DNA of 43,400 bases, from assembly GCA_020847975.1 (NCBI GenBank), contig JADLBD010000253.1:1-43400 (forward strand), written 5' to 3'. Positions 17,301-22,664 of this stretch are shown here, piece by piece. The DNA is from Bryobacterales bacterium (GTDB lineage: Bacteria > Acidobacteriota > Terriglobia > Bryobacterales > Bryobacteraceae). The first letter of the stretch is position 1, and each line of letters opens with the position of its first letter. The translations under genes were made by a program, and so were the position numbers. The notes below the pieces were generated by a model, which was given only the letters and a program-made list of their open reading frames with translations, had not been told where the DNA came from and did not search any database.

Positions 17301-19263
17301 CTATGCCTTCGATTGGTCCTCCACGCGCTCCTTCGCCGTTCCGCCTCTCTCTACCTCGCTCATGTCCGGCACGGTCGACCTCGCCACTTACACAAGTGGT
17401 CAGGGCATGTCCTCGCAAACACAGCCCAAGACACTCCAGTCTGTCGATCTCGACGTCTGGGCCAGCCAGTTCCTCACGGCCGTCGACGAGTTCCTCTACC
17501 CCGGCTCCGCCGCCGGCGCATTCAATCTCGCGCCCCTCACGCTCTCCAACATCATTGCCCAGAAAGAGTCGCTCGCCGAAACGATCTCCGGCAGCCTCAT
17601 CCCCATCCTTTCCAACCAAACCCAGGACGGACTCCCCGACGCGCAAACCGCCCTCAAGCAAGCCCTCCGCACCCGCCTCTCGAGCGCCTACACCGTCAGC
17701 AGCCTCGTCCAGACTCCGGTCACCGTCACCAATCCGCAATCCGCGCTCCTGCTCTCCGGCAAACCCACCATCCAAGCCGTCACCGGAGCCGAAGTGAACG
17801 ACCTCACGCTCACTACCGCCAAAGTCGACCTCTCTCAATCCGGCTCCGACGCTACATTCCTCCTCAGCGTCAAATCGCCGGCATCCACCAGAAACGTCAC
17901 CCTCACCCTCGACTATGCGGCAAACCAGTTGGAGATGGTCCAGGGCCAAAGCGGCGACTATCCTGTCTCGGATTGGCTCGCCTTCGTCAATCCACTCGGC
18001 ACGGCCAACTCCTCCAACACCAGCTTCAACGTCCCCCTTCCGCTGCGCGCCTATCCCTCGCCCATCTCCCTGGTCGCCCAATCGTCCACATCCGGCAACG
18101 CGCTGCCTCCCGCCAACCTCGTCACCTGGGACTACACCTTCACTTACGAACATCTCTACGCCGCGCAGGATACGACAACCCTCCAAATCGTCTTCAACAG
18201 CATCTCCGATCAGCCTCCGAAGCTGCCCACGGCCGGCATCAATCTGGCGTCGCTCTTCCAGGCTCTGGCGCAGTTCATTTCCGTCTATCCTGCTCTGAAA
18301 AATGACCTCGTGACGCTCCCCCAATTGAACCCAGGAGAGGTCAACCAAACCGCCCAGGTCGCCGTTACCACCTTCGACACTCTGGTTCAGACGGTCGCCC
18401 AAGCCTGGGCCGCTCCCCCGCCGCGCCTCGATCGCCTCGGCCTCACCGCCCCGGGCCTGCCTCCAATCGTCTACAACTATCAGATGGAATTGACCGAGAA
18501 TAACGATGGAACCCTGAACCAACTGGTCCTTACGTCCTCCGCCGCAAACCCCGTCTGGCCCGGCATCTCTGTCAACGTGAACGGGACAATGCAGCCCCTC
18601 TCCCCCAACACCCCCAGCGGCGGACAGGCCGTTTACAACTACCCGGCAGGCATTCCCATCGCCTCCAGCCTTCAGCAGCAGTTCACCTTCCCCGGCCAAA
18701 GCATGGTGACGGCCCAGGACGGTTGGGCCGGCGTCGCCATCACGCGCAACGGGAACCTCTTGAACGATCCTCCCCAACCACCGGATGCCGCGCCCGCCTT
18801 CATCTACCAAACCCCGATGGTCGGCTTCCCCACAAAGTCCATCCCGCTCATCGTCAATACCAATGCCATCGACATTCGCAGCTCGGGAAACCTGGCCGAG
18901 GATCTCGGCGCATTCTTCGCAGGGGTCCTCGGCACCGCTTCCGGCTACAGTTATCCCATCCGCACCGCGTGCAGCTACGGCTACCAATTGGCGGGGCAAT
19001 CTCAGGGCGCCGGGCTCAGTTCTCTGCTCCCCGTCGTCCTCGTCCCCCAGTACCCCTTCGACCCCTCCACCGATTCCGACAGCACAAACCCGAACAGCTT
19101 CGTGAGCAAACTCGAGAGCTATCTGACACAGTGGCAGAAGGACAATCAGCCGGCCGCAACCAATGGAGCCTTCTACTTCGACATCAGCCTCTACTCCATC
19201 GCGGATCCGCAAAACCTGGTCCCGCTCACCGAAGCCACCAGCGTGCAGTTCCCCCTGAGTTAG
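8314..19263 (+). CDS. Giant LysM-like-repeat protein (3649 aa), possible surface protein or eCIS-associated cargo
   Basis: This is one uninterrupted frame of 3649 codons with a GGAGGA ribosome binding site just before ATG 8314. No signal peptide is seen. Residues 1 to about 1000 are strand-rich. They end in a segment (about 886-1009) with long alternating hydrophobic runs such as ATATLTVQAYAPIYISISAG. Residues about 1330-1600 and 2025-2885 hold at least 14 degenerate LysM-like units of the type GDTL..IA...N (see separate entry). Residues 1650-2025 and 2900-3649 are mixed and unrecognised. LysM units usually bind peptidoglycan or chitin-like glycans, but several here lack the full consensus. 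The whole chain is low in charge and rich in Ala, Ser, Thr, Gln and Pro. It is last in the operon after the EEP enzyme. A wall-binding surface protein, or a very large payload like other giant Afp/PVC toxins, are the options I consider. Confidence 0.85.
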   Translation: MANNPIKTLTDLEAYFKAGGTVTLDGSFLPASATTLIRTELLRTEQNIILSATGADVSLSTDGSTLTVTGTTLPAAAADSFLNLTSMTVDLMFQQPIVGNQPQFTLILRVTMGNGWTLGESFAVIAGMDTDSLPVVNSPYYYFSTFSTPQPAPPFDSSPLASGNILQTGLNYYANIGYTGLFSLVNQILSAQLPTSIAIYGLITQTPSGPVFDLQAPFLNYTAPIKFGFIDVTTPWLGASVSYVALSDDNAVTPCTANANDCIPQLMLYIGTQIQLGSTPPLDIKAGMVGVDNGSGSVAPSETFTLSITPATPQGFGLGDIVSLTQIPVPSEALQYLNTVQLNAFNAGFSLNSSPALQYVQVLVGTDPYSFGPHLMAQFTLNWTQQFFSTSSSTSLVTFTAIFTLPEYPGMQFDIIVNLSPTVTITGVQSGPPVQLSLASMFPGVPNPGGLLEVEFSDFTISINPSQNQYSVGAVIGADFRLFGTDLLRLKDMAIQLELDKSSGNTQYTATFDGIVGLGPIDFAVNATFSNTTDCVLQLHLVNETLGTMINHLVHLVLPDYDVTFPSPWDKLADISLDALMLEVNITKGSVTLTYPTKIDLVFLDITGITLTYQKQQTQSSSVQINIDGTFLGQSISESNPVGWDVINGQPPSVPGGGSSTFDLEYLGLGQHITFTDLDKLTTVELVMAALRNSVYPIGGGTQPTWGVNGLAFSSASNWLIGAQFSLLQTVSLSVIFNDPNLYGLLIQLSGAKAKIFAGLSFEILYRKVSDTIGVYHIELKLPDAIRNLQFGEVSVTLPVVILDIYTNGNFRIDMGFPKGLDFSQSFSLQIFPFVGYGGFYFALLNGQTSSRVPQITNGEFNPVIEFGIALSVGVGKTIDEGILSGGVTVTVVGVLQGVVAWFHPSASNVPEDQYYWVQGTISIVGKLYATIDFAVIKATLSVTAYATATLTVQAYAPIYISISAGVSVEVSVKVVFFTIHLKFSATVSASFTIGHASPTPWIVAAGGSGRMLTAANAPAMLRSHTPHIAGLAMVLRAQRASTRMLTDSPLNWNPVAVFSSPQSVPANVFLSYTKSETTPGGVNAVFLQTISNSVNPNAQTAEQARIPFGPDPAAAGFNVLSEAMLRWAIAAVDGPNATTVTSDNLAYLKAALDQDGALASIMDYDSQLSPFLKLNVTMNVTAAQSTGSVVSGTLLSVCPSLTVNGNSFLQPAIIDPPTQAKIDAYFELLQAQFEASQQQSTAALTAAPMKSVAQIMFEQYCGMVMKSAVQSAVRILAEYPYSAQGPFSINALQTALGDTSITASQLVNPNQKTAGILNPGATLQLSAILYPARQGDSFNSVAAAFNSAGVTNLQGQPLSFTDLTQQNLTTPALFSSGNSVTFTGISYTTQTGDSLNLIAARQLLRAAPVSVLQQINGLLPAETAIQAANTGVSQPIPAGTTIQIPASVSSLGAYVTVAGDSWPLIAAYALALQSQVVAYSTYAAATLALNPNLPVKDPTQPQPAGTPVALAPIPRILQPGDTIQSLAQTLVSAATTPIESSLAAAPVLSPHAQIFMPALLYKVSSADSFQGIAQKFNTTLDQIAGEIDPSANLFSGAALTVADLSQVTISTLVSTLLDAGEWNMNAGMVSRFLMAGLRLPNPQDAYFQSLTVEQLLDPVNLAKVVTVPMYGLTGQQFPIASPPPAGYQVTVANPDTTAPWLTVGTTGTLQFGLTQDEITFIAQLAQPMPDLELLNLTRLALYNLAPQRFGLQQHLTWQPAVPPSSISCMSTAQAAGSPSVWMFPDPMIQALDALPPSPLPYELVAGTQESATSPMTISDVNCYGWGTLVNLQIQLPPPDQTSNPNTYVIAGSDATGQDLLQSVYQHLTTTKDKATIYILYPPNPVATFPSGLLSDQLDPDLSFVLKTNLSTLTQAPAGLMAELYATPPPQTPYSAALGDAANFLNLTWEAGAVGGGGFYLIYVNANGGGSLPGHLFGAGGRAGIYLLIVVTNSTGGSQPLYSFNNCAIVGDNLDPGSVNLFAQPVVAVAQTTDTLDTIADAHNTAWGTTLQASDLGVLNQDNALMLQVGAQLSINGSPYTIAYGDTLSSIAAANNTNVAALVNMTNGGGTNGAAAILAAGALLQFTTGVLLPVASVPAGITGFELTRTNPDPQNLPFSQLSADDRIRLLYQMMGFSIAASANYVASGAGLPAGPTVSNQDGGDGLTANSAASVPEEWNYQHTLSVAPFAVTANGSLSAALPPAADNPFNGVGQGDVTLNFALSDVYGNTQPLPSGYQSLGIPVGYTDQLTGIGQWPSAAAGYQVTGAAGSPSLEIDTSMQLDRYIATASNSLAGAQQAAKGDAAAYQTIYYQLTQPDVSLYLQTTLDANSLTSTTPVYPIDKNAMLGFAESAWLYLTAVQSLQQQIYSTGSSDTLTSVTGTFGVSGQALLEANSALAYASVFGAASLQVPAIHFTTTSDSLSSIGAPVQLTPSQIAERNTSAPLVASLDLSIPTWTYNVPANLSLLQAALNARCTVDGIANANHGIPNLLQTGFVMTVSGVSIPVAGGDSFDGMVTKFQNAGVNVTLTELAEAVQAQPGIFVTNAPLTIADVLTRQGDTLATIAQANSITVDQIATANAQFTGLFPPGTPIVTTISPVAPESGATLGSYASANGVTLAELASQNGPADFVQGAPLAIPGLASWPTPTSYSTYLATGSETLGGIAGKFANQTAATIAALNSDRGGLFALNQSVSYGGKSTSTSAASTFNSLVSALEAQGVQVTVAELASSLAAQAGLIANGGVWITSLMNAGDGASNTLSGLCSKYNLDLGLLATANSCLQGFLASGAPVAFGGQTVTTQSGDTLQSLIYRFSLLGVQADVNSIAAAAATVPALLNAASPVIPPPQIISTSVSITPKLTAAVTPLTVEIVETRNPKWVDPDFTSSPAVATSITSLSPSAENAAGEPLSLQTFAADLETALPGLHVATGSAISESDPDTSRRVWVVNFGNSAGPAVAYAFDWSSTRSFAVPPLSTSLMSGTVDLATYTSGQGMSSQTQPKTLQSVDLDVWASQFLTAVDEFLYPGSAAGAFNLAPLTLSNIIAQKESLAETISGSLIPILSNQTQDGLPDAQTALKQALRTRLSSAYTVSSLVQTPVTVTNPQSALLLSGKPTIQAVTGAEVNDLTLTTAKVDLSQSGSDATFLLSVKSPASTRNVTLTLDYAANQLEMVQGQSGDYPVSDWLAFVNPLGTANSSNTSFNVPLPLRAYPSPISLVAQSSTSGNALPPANLVTWDYTFTYEHLYAAQDTTTLQIVFNSISDQPPKLPTAGINLASLFQALAQFISVYPALKNDLVTLPQLNPGEVNQTAQVAVTTFDTLVQTVAQAWAAPPPRLDRLGLTAPGLPPIVYNYQMELTENNDGTLNQLVLTSSAANPVWPGISVNVNGTMQPLSPNTPSGGQAVYNYPAGIPIASSLQQQFTFPGQSMVTAQDGWAGVAITRNGNLLNDPPQPPDAAPAFIYQTPMVGFPTKSIPLIVNTNAIDIRSSGNLAEDLGAFFAGVLGTASGYSYPIRTACSYGYQLAGQSQGAGLSSLLPVVLVPQYPFDPSTDSDSTNPNSFVSKLESYLTQWQKDNQPAATNGAFYFDISLYSIADPQNLVPLTEATSVQFPLS
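12301..16950 (+). repeat. Array of degenerate LysM-like units inside the giant protein
   Basis: Protein-level repeats begin near residues 1333 (RQGDSFNSVAAAF), 1390 (TGDSLNLIA), 1455 (AGDSWPLIA), 1516 (PGDTIQSLA), 1560 (SADSFQGIAQKF), 2030 (TTDTLDTIADAH), 2079 (YGDTLSSIAAANN), 2410 (SSDTLTSVTGTF), 2545 (GGDSFDGMVTKF), 2592 (QGDTLATIAQAN), 2642 (GATLGSYASAN), 2693 (GSETLGGIAGKF), 2790 (NTLSGLCSKYN) and 2838 (SGDTLQSLIYRF). Spacing is about 45-65 residues within clusters, with a long interruption between about 1610 and 2025. Several units share a C-terminal part with LTELAEAV or VAELASSL and a following loop, as in a LysM helix plus second strand. Positions are estimates from the reading frame. 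Confidence 0.7.
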
Positions 19264-19406
19264 CGTAAGCCGGGCCGCTGGCCGTCTTCAGCCGCCGGTG
19301 GTGGTTTACGGCCATTCATCCCTGCCGATTTCCGAGTTTCGGCTCCGCATTTTGAATCACTTACAAATGGCATCCGGCTTGCCAACACCGTGCTGGAGGA
19401 AACATC

Positions 19407-19901
19407 ATGAACTCGCCTTTCCCAACCCGGTTCGCAAAGGCCCTCATGCCCTTTGCCCTCGGCGCGGCTCTCCTGATGCTTGCGCCCGGCTTCGCGATGG
19501 CCCAGCGCGGAGGCGGACGCGGCGGGCACGGCGGGCACGGCGGTTACGGTCATTCCTTTTCCGGTGGACGCGGCTACTCCGGCCATGCCTACTCCGGAGG
19601 CCGGGGCTACTACGGCGGCGGGCATGGCTACTCCGGCCGCGGCTACTATGGCGGACGCGCCTATGTCGCGCCCCGCGGCCACTACGGCGGACGCATCTAC
19701 TCAGGCAGGGGATATTACCCCGGCCGTTTCTATGCCGGACACGGCTACTACTACGGCGGGCGCTTCTGGGCCCGGCCCTACTTCGGTATCGGCATCGGTA
19801 TCCCATTCGGCTACGGCTACTACACGCAATACGGCTGCGGCTACTACGACGGATGGGGCTACTGGCATCCCGCCCCCTGTTATGCCGATCCTCTCTGGTA
19901 A
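19407..19901 (+). CDS. Secreted Gly/Tyr-rich low-complexity protein
   Basis: The protein (164 aa) has a clear signal peptide: a basic start, a hydrophobic core LGAALLMLAPG, and likely cleavage after FAMA before QRGGG. The mature part is dominated by Gly, Tyr, Arg and His in short motifs such as GGRGYYGG and GYSGRGYYGG. It ends in a Tyr/Pro-rich segment with two cysteines (GCGYY and PCYADPLW). Such proteins are exported low-complexity proteins of unknown role, often cell-envelope associated. GGAGG at 19395-19399 gives good support to ATG 19407. No clear promoter is seen in the 143 bp after the giant gene. It converges with the eCIS operon, 49 bp away. Confidence 0.8.
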   Translation: MNSPFPTRFAKALMPFALGAALLMLAPGFAMAQRGGGRGGHGGHGGYGHSFSGGRGYSGHAYSGGRGYYGGGHGYSGRGYYGGRAYVAPRGHYGGRIYSGRGYYPGRFYAGHGYYYGGRFWARPYFGIGIGIPFGYGYYTQYGCGYYDGWGYWHPAPCYADPLW

Positions 19902-19950
19902 AGCCCGAACACAAGGAATGGCGCGGGTCTGCTGCCGGTGTGCGGACATC

Positions 19951-20304
19951 TCACACCTTCCGTTGCTCCCACCACTCGATCCACATCCGCGCCCTGCCCT
20001 GGTTCCCCAGCGGATCTCCGTACCTTGCCCTCGCCCGCTCCACATCCTCCGCCCGAAACGTGCCCGGAGCTATCTCCTCGAGAGCCCACACCAGAAAATG
20101 CGCCTCCTCATCTGACTTCAGCCTGCCGATGATGTAGGGAATCGCCGCCTCCCCCAAGGCAACCATCTCGCGAAACGGATCGTTGTCGCAGTACGCGGAA
20201 TTCGTGGACGCCTCCATTATCTCCGGCCTCTTGCAGTATTCGAGCCACCGTCCATACGCCTCTTCGAATCGTGCCGCCGCATCCTGCGCCATAACTTCAG
20301 GCAT
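19951..20304 (-). CDS. Small acidic helical protein coupled to the DUF4157 gene (117 aa)
   Basis: I do not recognise a named family. The chain is mostly helical, with a HEAT-like turn (GEAAIPYIIGRL), the acidic segment KSDEEAHFLVWALEEIAPG, and an aromatic C-terminus (MWIEWWEQRKV). It has no signal peptide or membrane segment. Its ATG (20304) lies inside the last codons of the DUF4157 gene, giving an 8-nt overlap and strongly suggesting coupled translation. An in-frame ATG at 20292 is an alternative start. As the last gene of the eCIS operon, paired with a candidate effector, it could be an immunity protein, a chaperone or a loading adaptor; none is proven. Confidence 0.78.
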   Translation of the reverse strand: MPEVMAQDAAARFEEAYGRWLEYCKRPEIMEASTNSAYCDNDPFREMVALGEAAIPYIIGRLKSDEEAHFLVWALEEIAPGTFRAEDVERARARYGDPLGNQGRARMWIEWWEQRKV

Positions 20305-21472
20305 AATACTTCACGATGTTCCCGTAAATGCCGCCCTCCAACTGATACGGGAAGTGCGCAATCCGAATATTTCTTCCCCGCTTGCTCTCGAACAAAATCC
20401 CGCCGGCACAGGAATGGGAACTCTTGATCGCTGCATGCGTCGGCCCGCTGCTGTCCGCAAACAGCGCGATCGCCGGATCCGCGGGCGTCTGGTTCGGCGG
20501 CGTGGGGCTATATCCATGGTTCGCGTAAAAGGCATCGAAATCGGAAATGCTCACCGTACCGTCTCCATCCCCCGCCGTATCCACTTCATCCCACACCCAC
20601 CGGTTCGTCACCCCAATCGTCCACGCAATGCAGTTGTACGCCGCCGTCGCCGGAGCCGTCACGCACCAGTCCCCGGTTTTCAGGTTCGGATACTTCCCGC
20701 TCGCGTCACTGATCTCCGCCGCGGTCGGATCCCGCCCCATCGTCGAGCAGTTGCACCCCGGCGTACGCATCAGCGATTCGCCCGCCTCCCCCTGCTGCAC
20801 CACGTGTGTCAGTTCGTGTGCCAGCAAACGCCGCCCTGCCTCGCTCTCCGGCGCATATTGCCCCGCGCCGAATACGATGTCTCTGCCCACCGTGAACGCC
20901 AATGCGCTCGCCTCGGTTGCCAGTTCGCTGGCCGCCGCCCCGGTATGCAGCCGCACAGCGGAAAAATCCCGCCCGAACCGCGGCTCGAAGTATTCCTGCA
21001 CGGAGCCAGGCAGCGGCGCGCCGCCGCTTCTTATGCCTTGCAGCCGCCCTTCGAACTTCGCGCCCACCGCGGGTACCGCCCCGGGAGCCTCCTTCGCGCT
21101 CACCGGTTGCTCCTCCGATTCCGGCAGCGGATCTTCAATTACCTCCTTCCGCTGCATCTCCTCTTCGCATTCCGGGCACATCCGCTGAATCCGAACCTCC
21201 GCGCTGCGCGCCGTGGGCGTAGGGTCCGCCATTCGCATCACCTGGTCCGCCACCCGGTCCGCCTCCTGCTCGAACGCATCGCCCGGCCTTCCCATCTTCA
21301 GCTTCGCCTGCAATACCCCTCCGCCCGCGCGCAGCAGCCTTGCCGTAGCCCGGTTTCCAATGCCGGCCTGCAAATTGGCGTACGCGCCGCCTTGTGGTTC
21401 CCGCTTCGCTGGCCGGTGCGTCCTGGGCGCTGCCTCCGCTGCCTGATTCCGAGCCTGTGTCTGCATCTGCAT
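20297..21472 (-). CDS. DUF4157 (eCIS core domain) protein with C-terminal Cys/His effector-like domain
   Basis: The protein (391 aa) starts with a disordered leader. A typical DUF4157 N-terminal part follows: PGDAFEQEADRVADQVM (64-79), then IQRMCPECEEE with C99 and C102. The DUF4157 core at about 160-230 carries a zinc-protease-like HELTH motif (H219, E220, H223). Residues about 240-391 form a separate domain with YNCIAW (C281), THAAI (H346) and a final GGIYGNIVKYY. From memory this matches the DUF7689-like family of unknown function; the paired Cys and His suggest a thiol-enzyme fold. DUF4157 proteins are a known marker of eCIS loci and often carry toxin domains. The start at 21472 is supported by GAGGAGG 6 nt upstream; a longer frame to 21577 lacks this. 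It is followed by an overlapping 117-aa partner. This is a likely payload. Confidence 0.88.
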   Translation of the reverse strand: MQMQTQARNQAAEAAPRTHRPAKREPQGGAYANLQAGIGNRATARLLRAGGGVLQAKLKMGRPGDAFEQEADRVADQVMRMADPTPTARSAEVRIQRMCPECEEEMQRKEVIEDPLPESEEQPVSAKEAPGAVPAVGAKFEGRLQGIRSGGAPLPGSVQEYFEPRFGRDFSAVRLHTGAAASELATEASALAFTVGRDIVFGAGQYAPESEAGRRLLAHELTHVVQQGEAGESLMRTPGCNCSTMGRDPTAAEISDASGKYPNLKTGDWCVTAPATAAYNCIAWTIGVTNRWVWDEVDTAGDGDGTVSISDFDAFYANHGYSPTPPNQTPADPAIALFADSSGPTHAAIKSSHSCAGGILFESKRGRNIRIAHFPYQLEGGIYGNIVKYYA

Positions 21473-21482
21473 TGAAACCTCC

Positions 21483-22664
21483 TCAACAATTCGGCGGCGT
21501 ACCCGGCCCGCGCAGCACATAACGGTCCGATACATACCCGCGGTCTGTCCGGTCCCATGTCGCGTTTCCGCCCACATTCGTCCCCGTCGTCTGGCACTCG
21601 ATCGTGATCGTGGTCCCCCTCGGATAAGAACCCAGAATCGCTGAACTCGTGTCCGGCGCTTGCCGGATGCGTAATGCCGATGCCGTGATCTCCCCCGTGA
21701 TCGGACCCGTCACAGGCCCGGGAGGAACCGGCGGCGCCGGCGGCGTCGTCGTCGGATGCGCCGTGAACGTGCGCGCCGGAGCCGCAAACGTCACCGTAAA
21801 TGGCACATCGCCCGACACACCCGATGCCTCCATTCGCGACATCGGCACCGTGGCCACCTGCTCAATCGATGCCCCGCAATTCCCGGGACACAGATCAATC
21901 GTATCGTGCACCGTGTACGTAATCGCCGTGCTCACGCCCAGGCTGCCGTCGCTGTTCTGTGTCACCGTCGCTGAGCCCGCCGCCGTCCGGTCATCGTCCT
22001 GCGGGGAAGGCTGCGCCCCCACGGGACAACTCGCCTGGTTATCCCCGATACCTCCCGCGATGTTGCCGGGTATCTCCCCGATCACGTTGAAATCCATCGG
22101 ATGCGCGCTGCTCTGATTGCCGATCTCTGCGATCGCCGCGCCAATTCGCGACGGAATGTCCACCGTCACCGTCGTCACACCCGGCGGAAAAGAGGGTGGA
22201 CTCGCCTCCAGGCTCGTCTTCAGCGAATCGGCCAGAAAGTCCGTAGTGCTCGCCGTTGTCGCCGAATTCGAAAAGTCCGATCCGAACTGCCCGCTCAGAT
22301 CCTGCACCGGCGCGCCGCCGAACAGATACTGGCTCCACAGCGGCACCACTCGCGGACTCACTTTCGCTGCGATTCCCGCCAGCAACACCGGAGCTGACGC
22401 ATCCCGCGCCGCCACCGCCAGAAACCTTGCGGGAAAGGGCGTGCAAAAGTCCGATGGGCACTCCGCCGGCGGGCTGCACGATACCCCTCCTCCCGCCTGC
22501 CGCTGCAATCGTACTGTCTCCCCATCCCCCTGTTGCCGCAGCAGCCGCTGCACAAGTTGGTTGCTGCGCGGGGGCGCGCCGGCCACCCGTCCCATAGGGA
22601 CAGACCCCCGCCGCCCCGCTGTCGCGGTCTGCTTTACCGCCTGCCCTACGGCCGCTGTCTTCAT
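21483..22664 (-). CDS. eCIS-associated protein with C-terminal SH3b domain
   Basis: The protein (393 aa) has a short basic, disordered N-terminus with VQRLLRQQ and LQRQAGGG, similar to leaders of eCIS-associated DUF4157 proteins. The central part (about 65-297) has CTPFPARFLA, DFNVIGEIPGNIAGGIG, YTVHDTIDLCPGNCG and PMSRMEASGVSGDVPF. I know this set from proteins next to DUF4157 genes but cannot assign it a function. A Pro-rich linker (about 303-322) leads to a bacterial SH3-like domain (about 326-386; ALRIRQAPDTSSAILG, GYVSDRYV), a fold that often binds cell-wall peptides. Several cysteines could form disulfides. Its ATG overlaps the stop of the DUF6519 gene as ATGA. It is probably a payload or baseplate-associated protein. 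Confidence 0.8.
   Translation of the reverse strand: MKTAAVGQAVKQTATAGRRGSVPMGRVAGAPPRSNQLVQRLLRQQGDGETVRLQRQAGGGVSCSPPAECPSDFCTPFPARFLAVAARDASAPVLLAGIAAKVSPRVVPLWSQYLFGGAPVQDLSGQFGSDFSNSATTASTTDFLADSLKTSLEASPPSFPPGVTTVTVDIPSRIGAAIAEIGNQSSAHPMDFNVIGEIPGNIAGGIGDNQASCPVGAQPSPQDDDRTAAGSATVTQNSDGSLGVSTAITYTVHDTIDLCPGNCGASIEQVATVPMSRMEASGVSGDVPFTVTFAAPARTFTAHPTTTPPAPPVPPGPVTGPITGEITASALRIRQAPDTSSAILGSYPRGTTITIECQTTGTNVGGNATWDRTDRGYVSDRYVLRGPGTPPNC

Noticed and set aside
16933..19212. 759-codon minus-strand open frame opposite the giant gene's C-terminus
   Set aside because: Same antisense composition, no recognisable motif and no ribosome binding site pattern.
19937..19957. GGTGTG/CACACC inverted repeat between convergent genes
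   Set aside because: Only 6 bp with a 9-nt loop, overlaps a stop codon and has no T-run; not called as a terminator.
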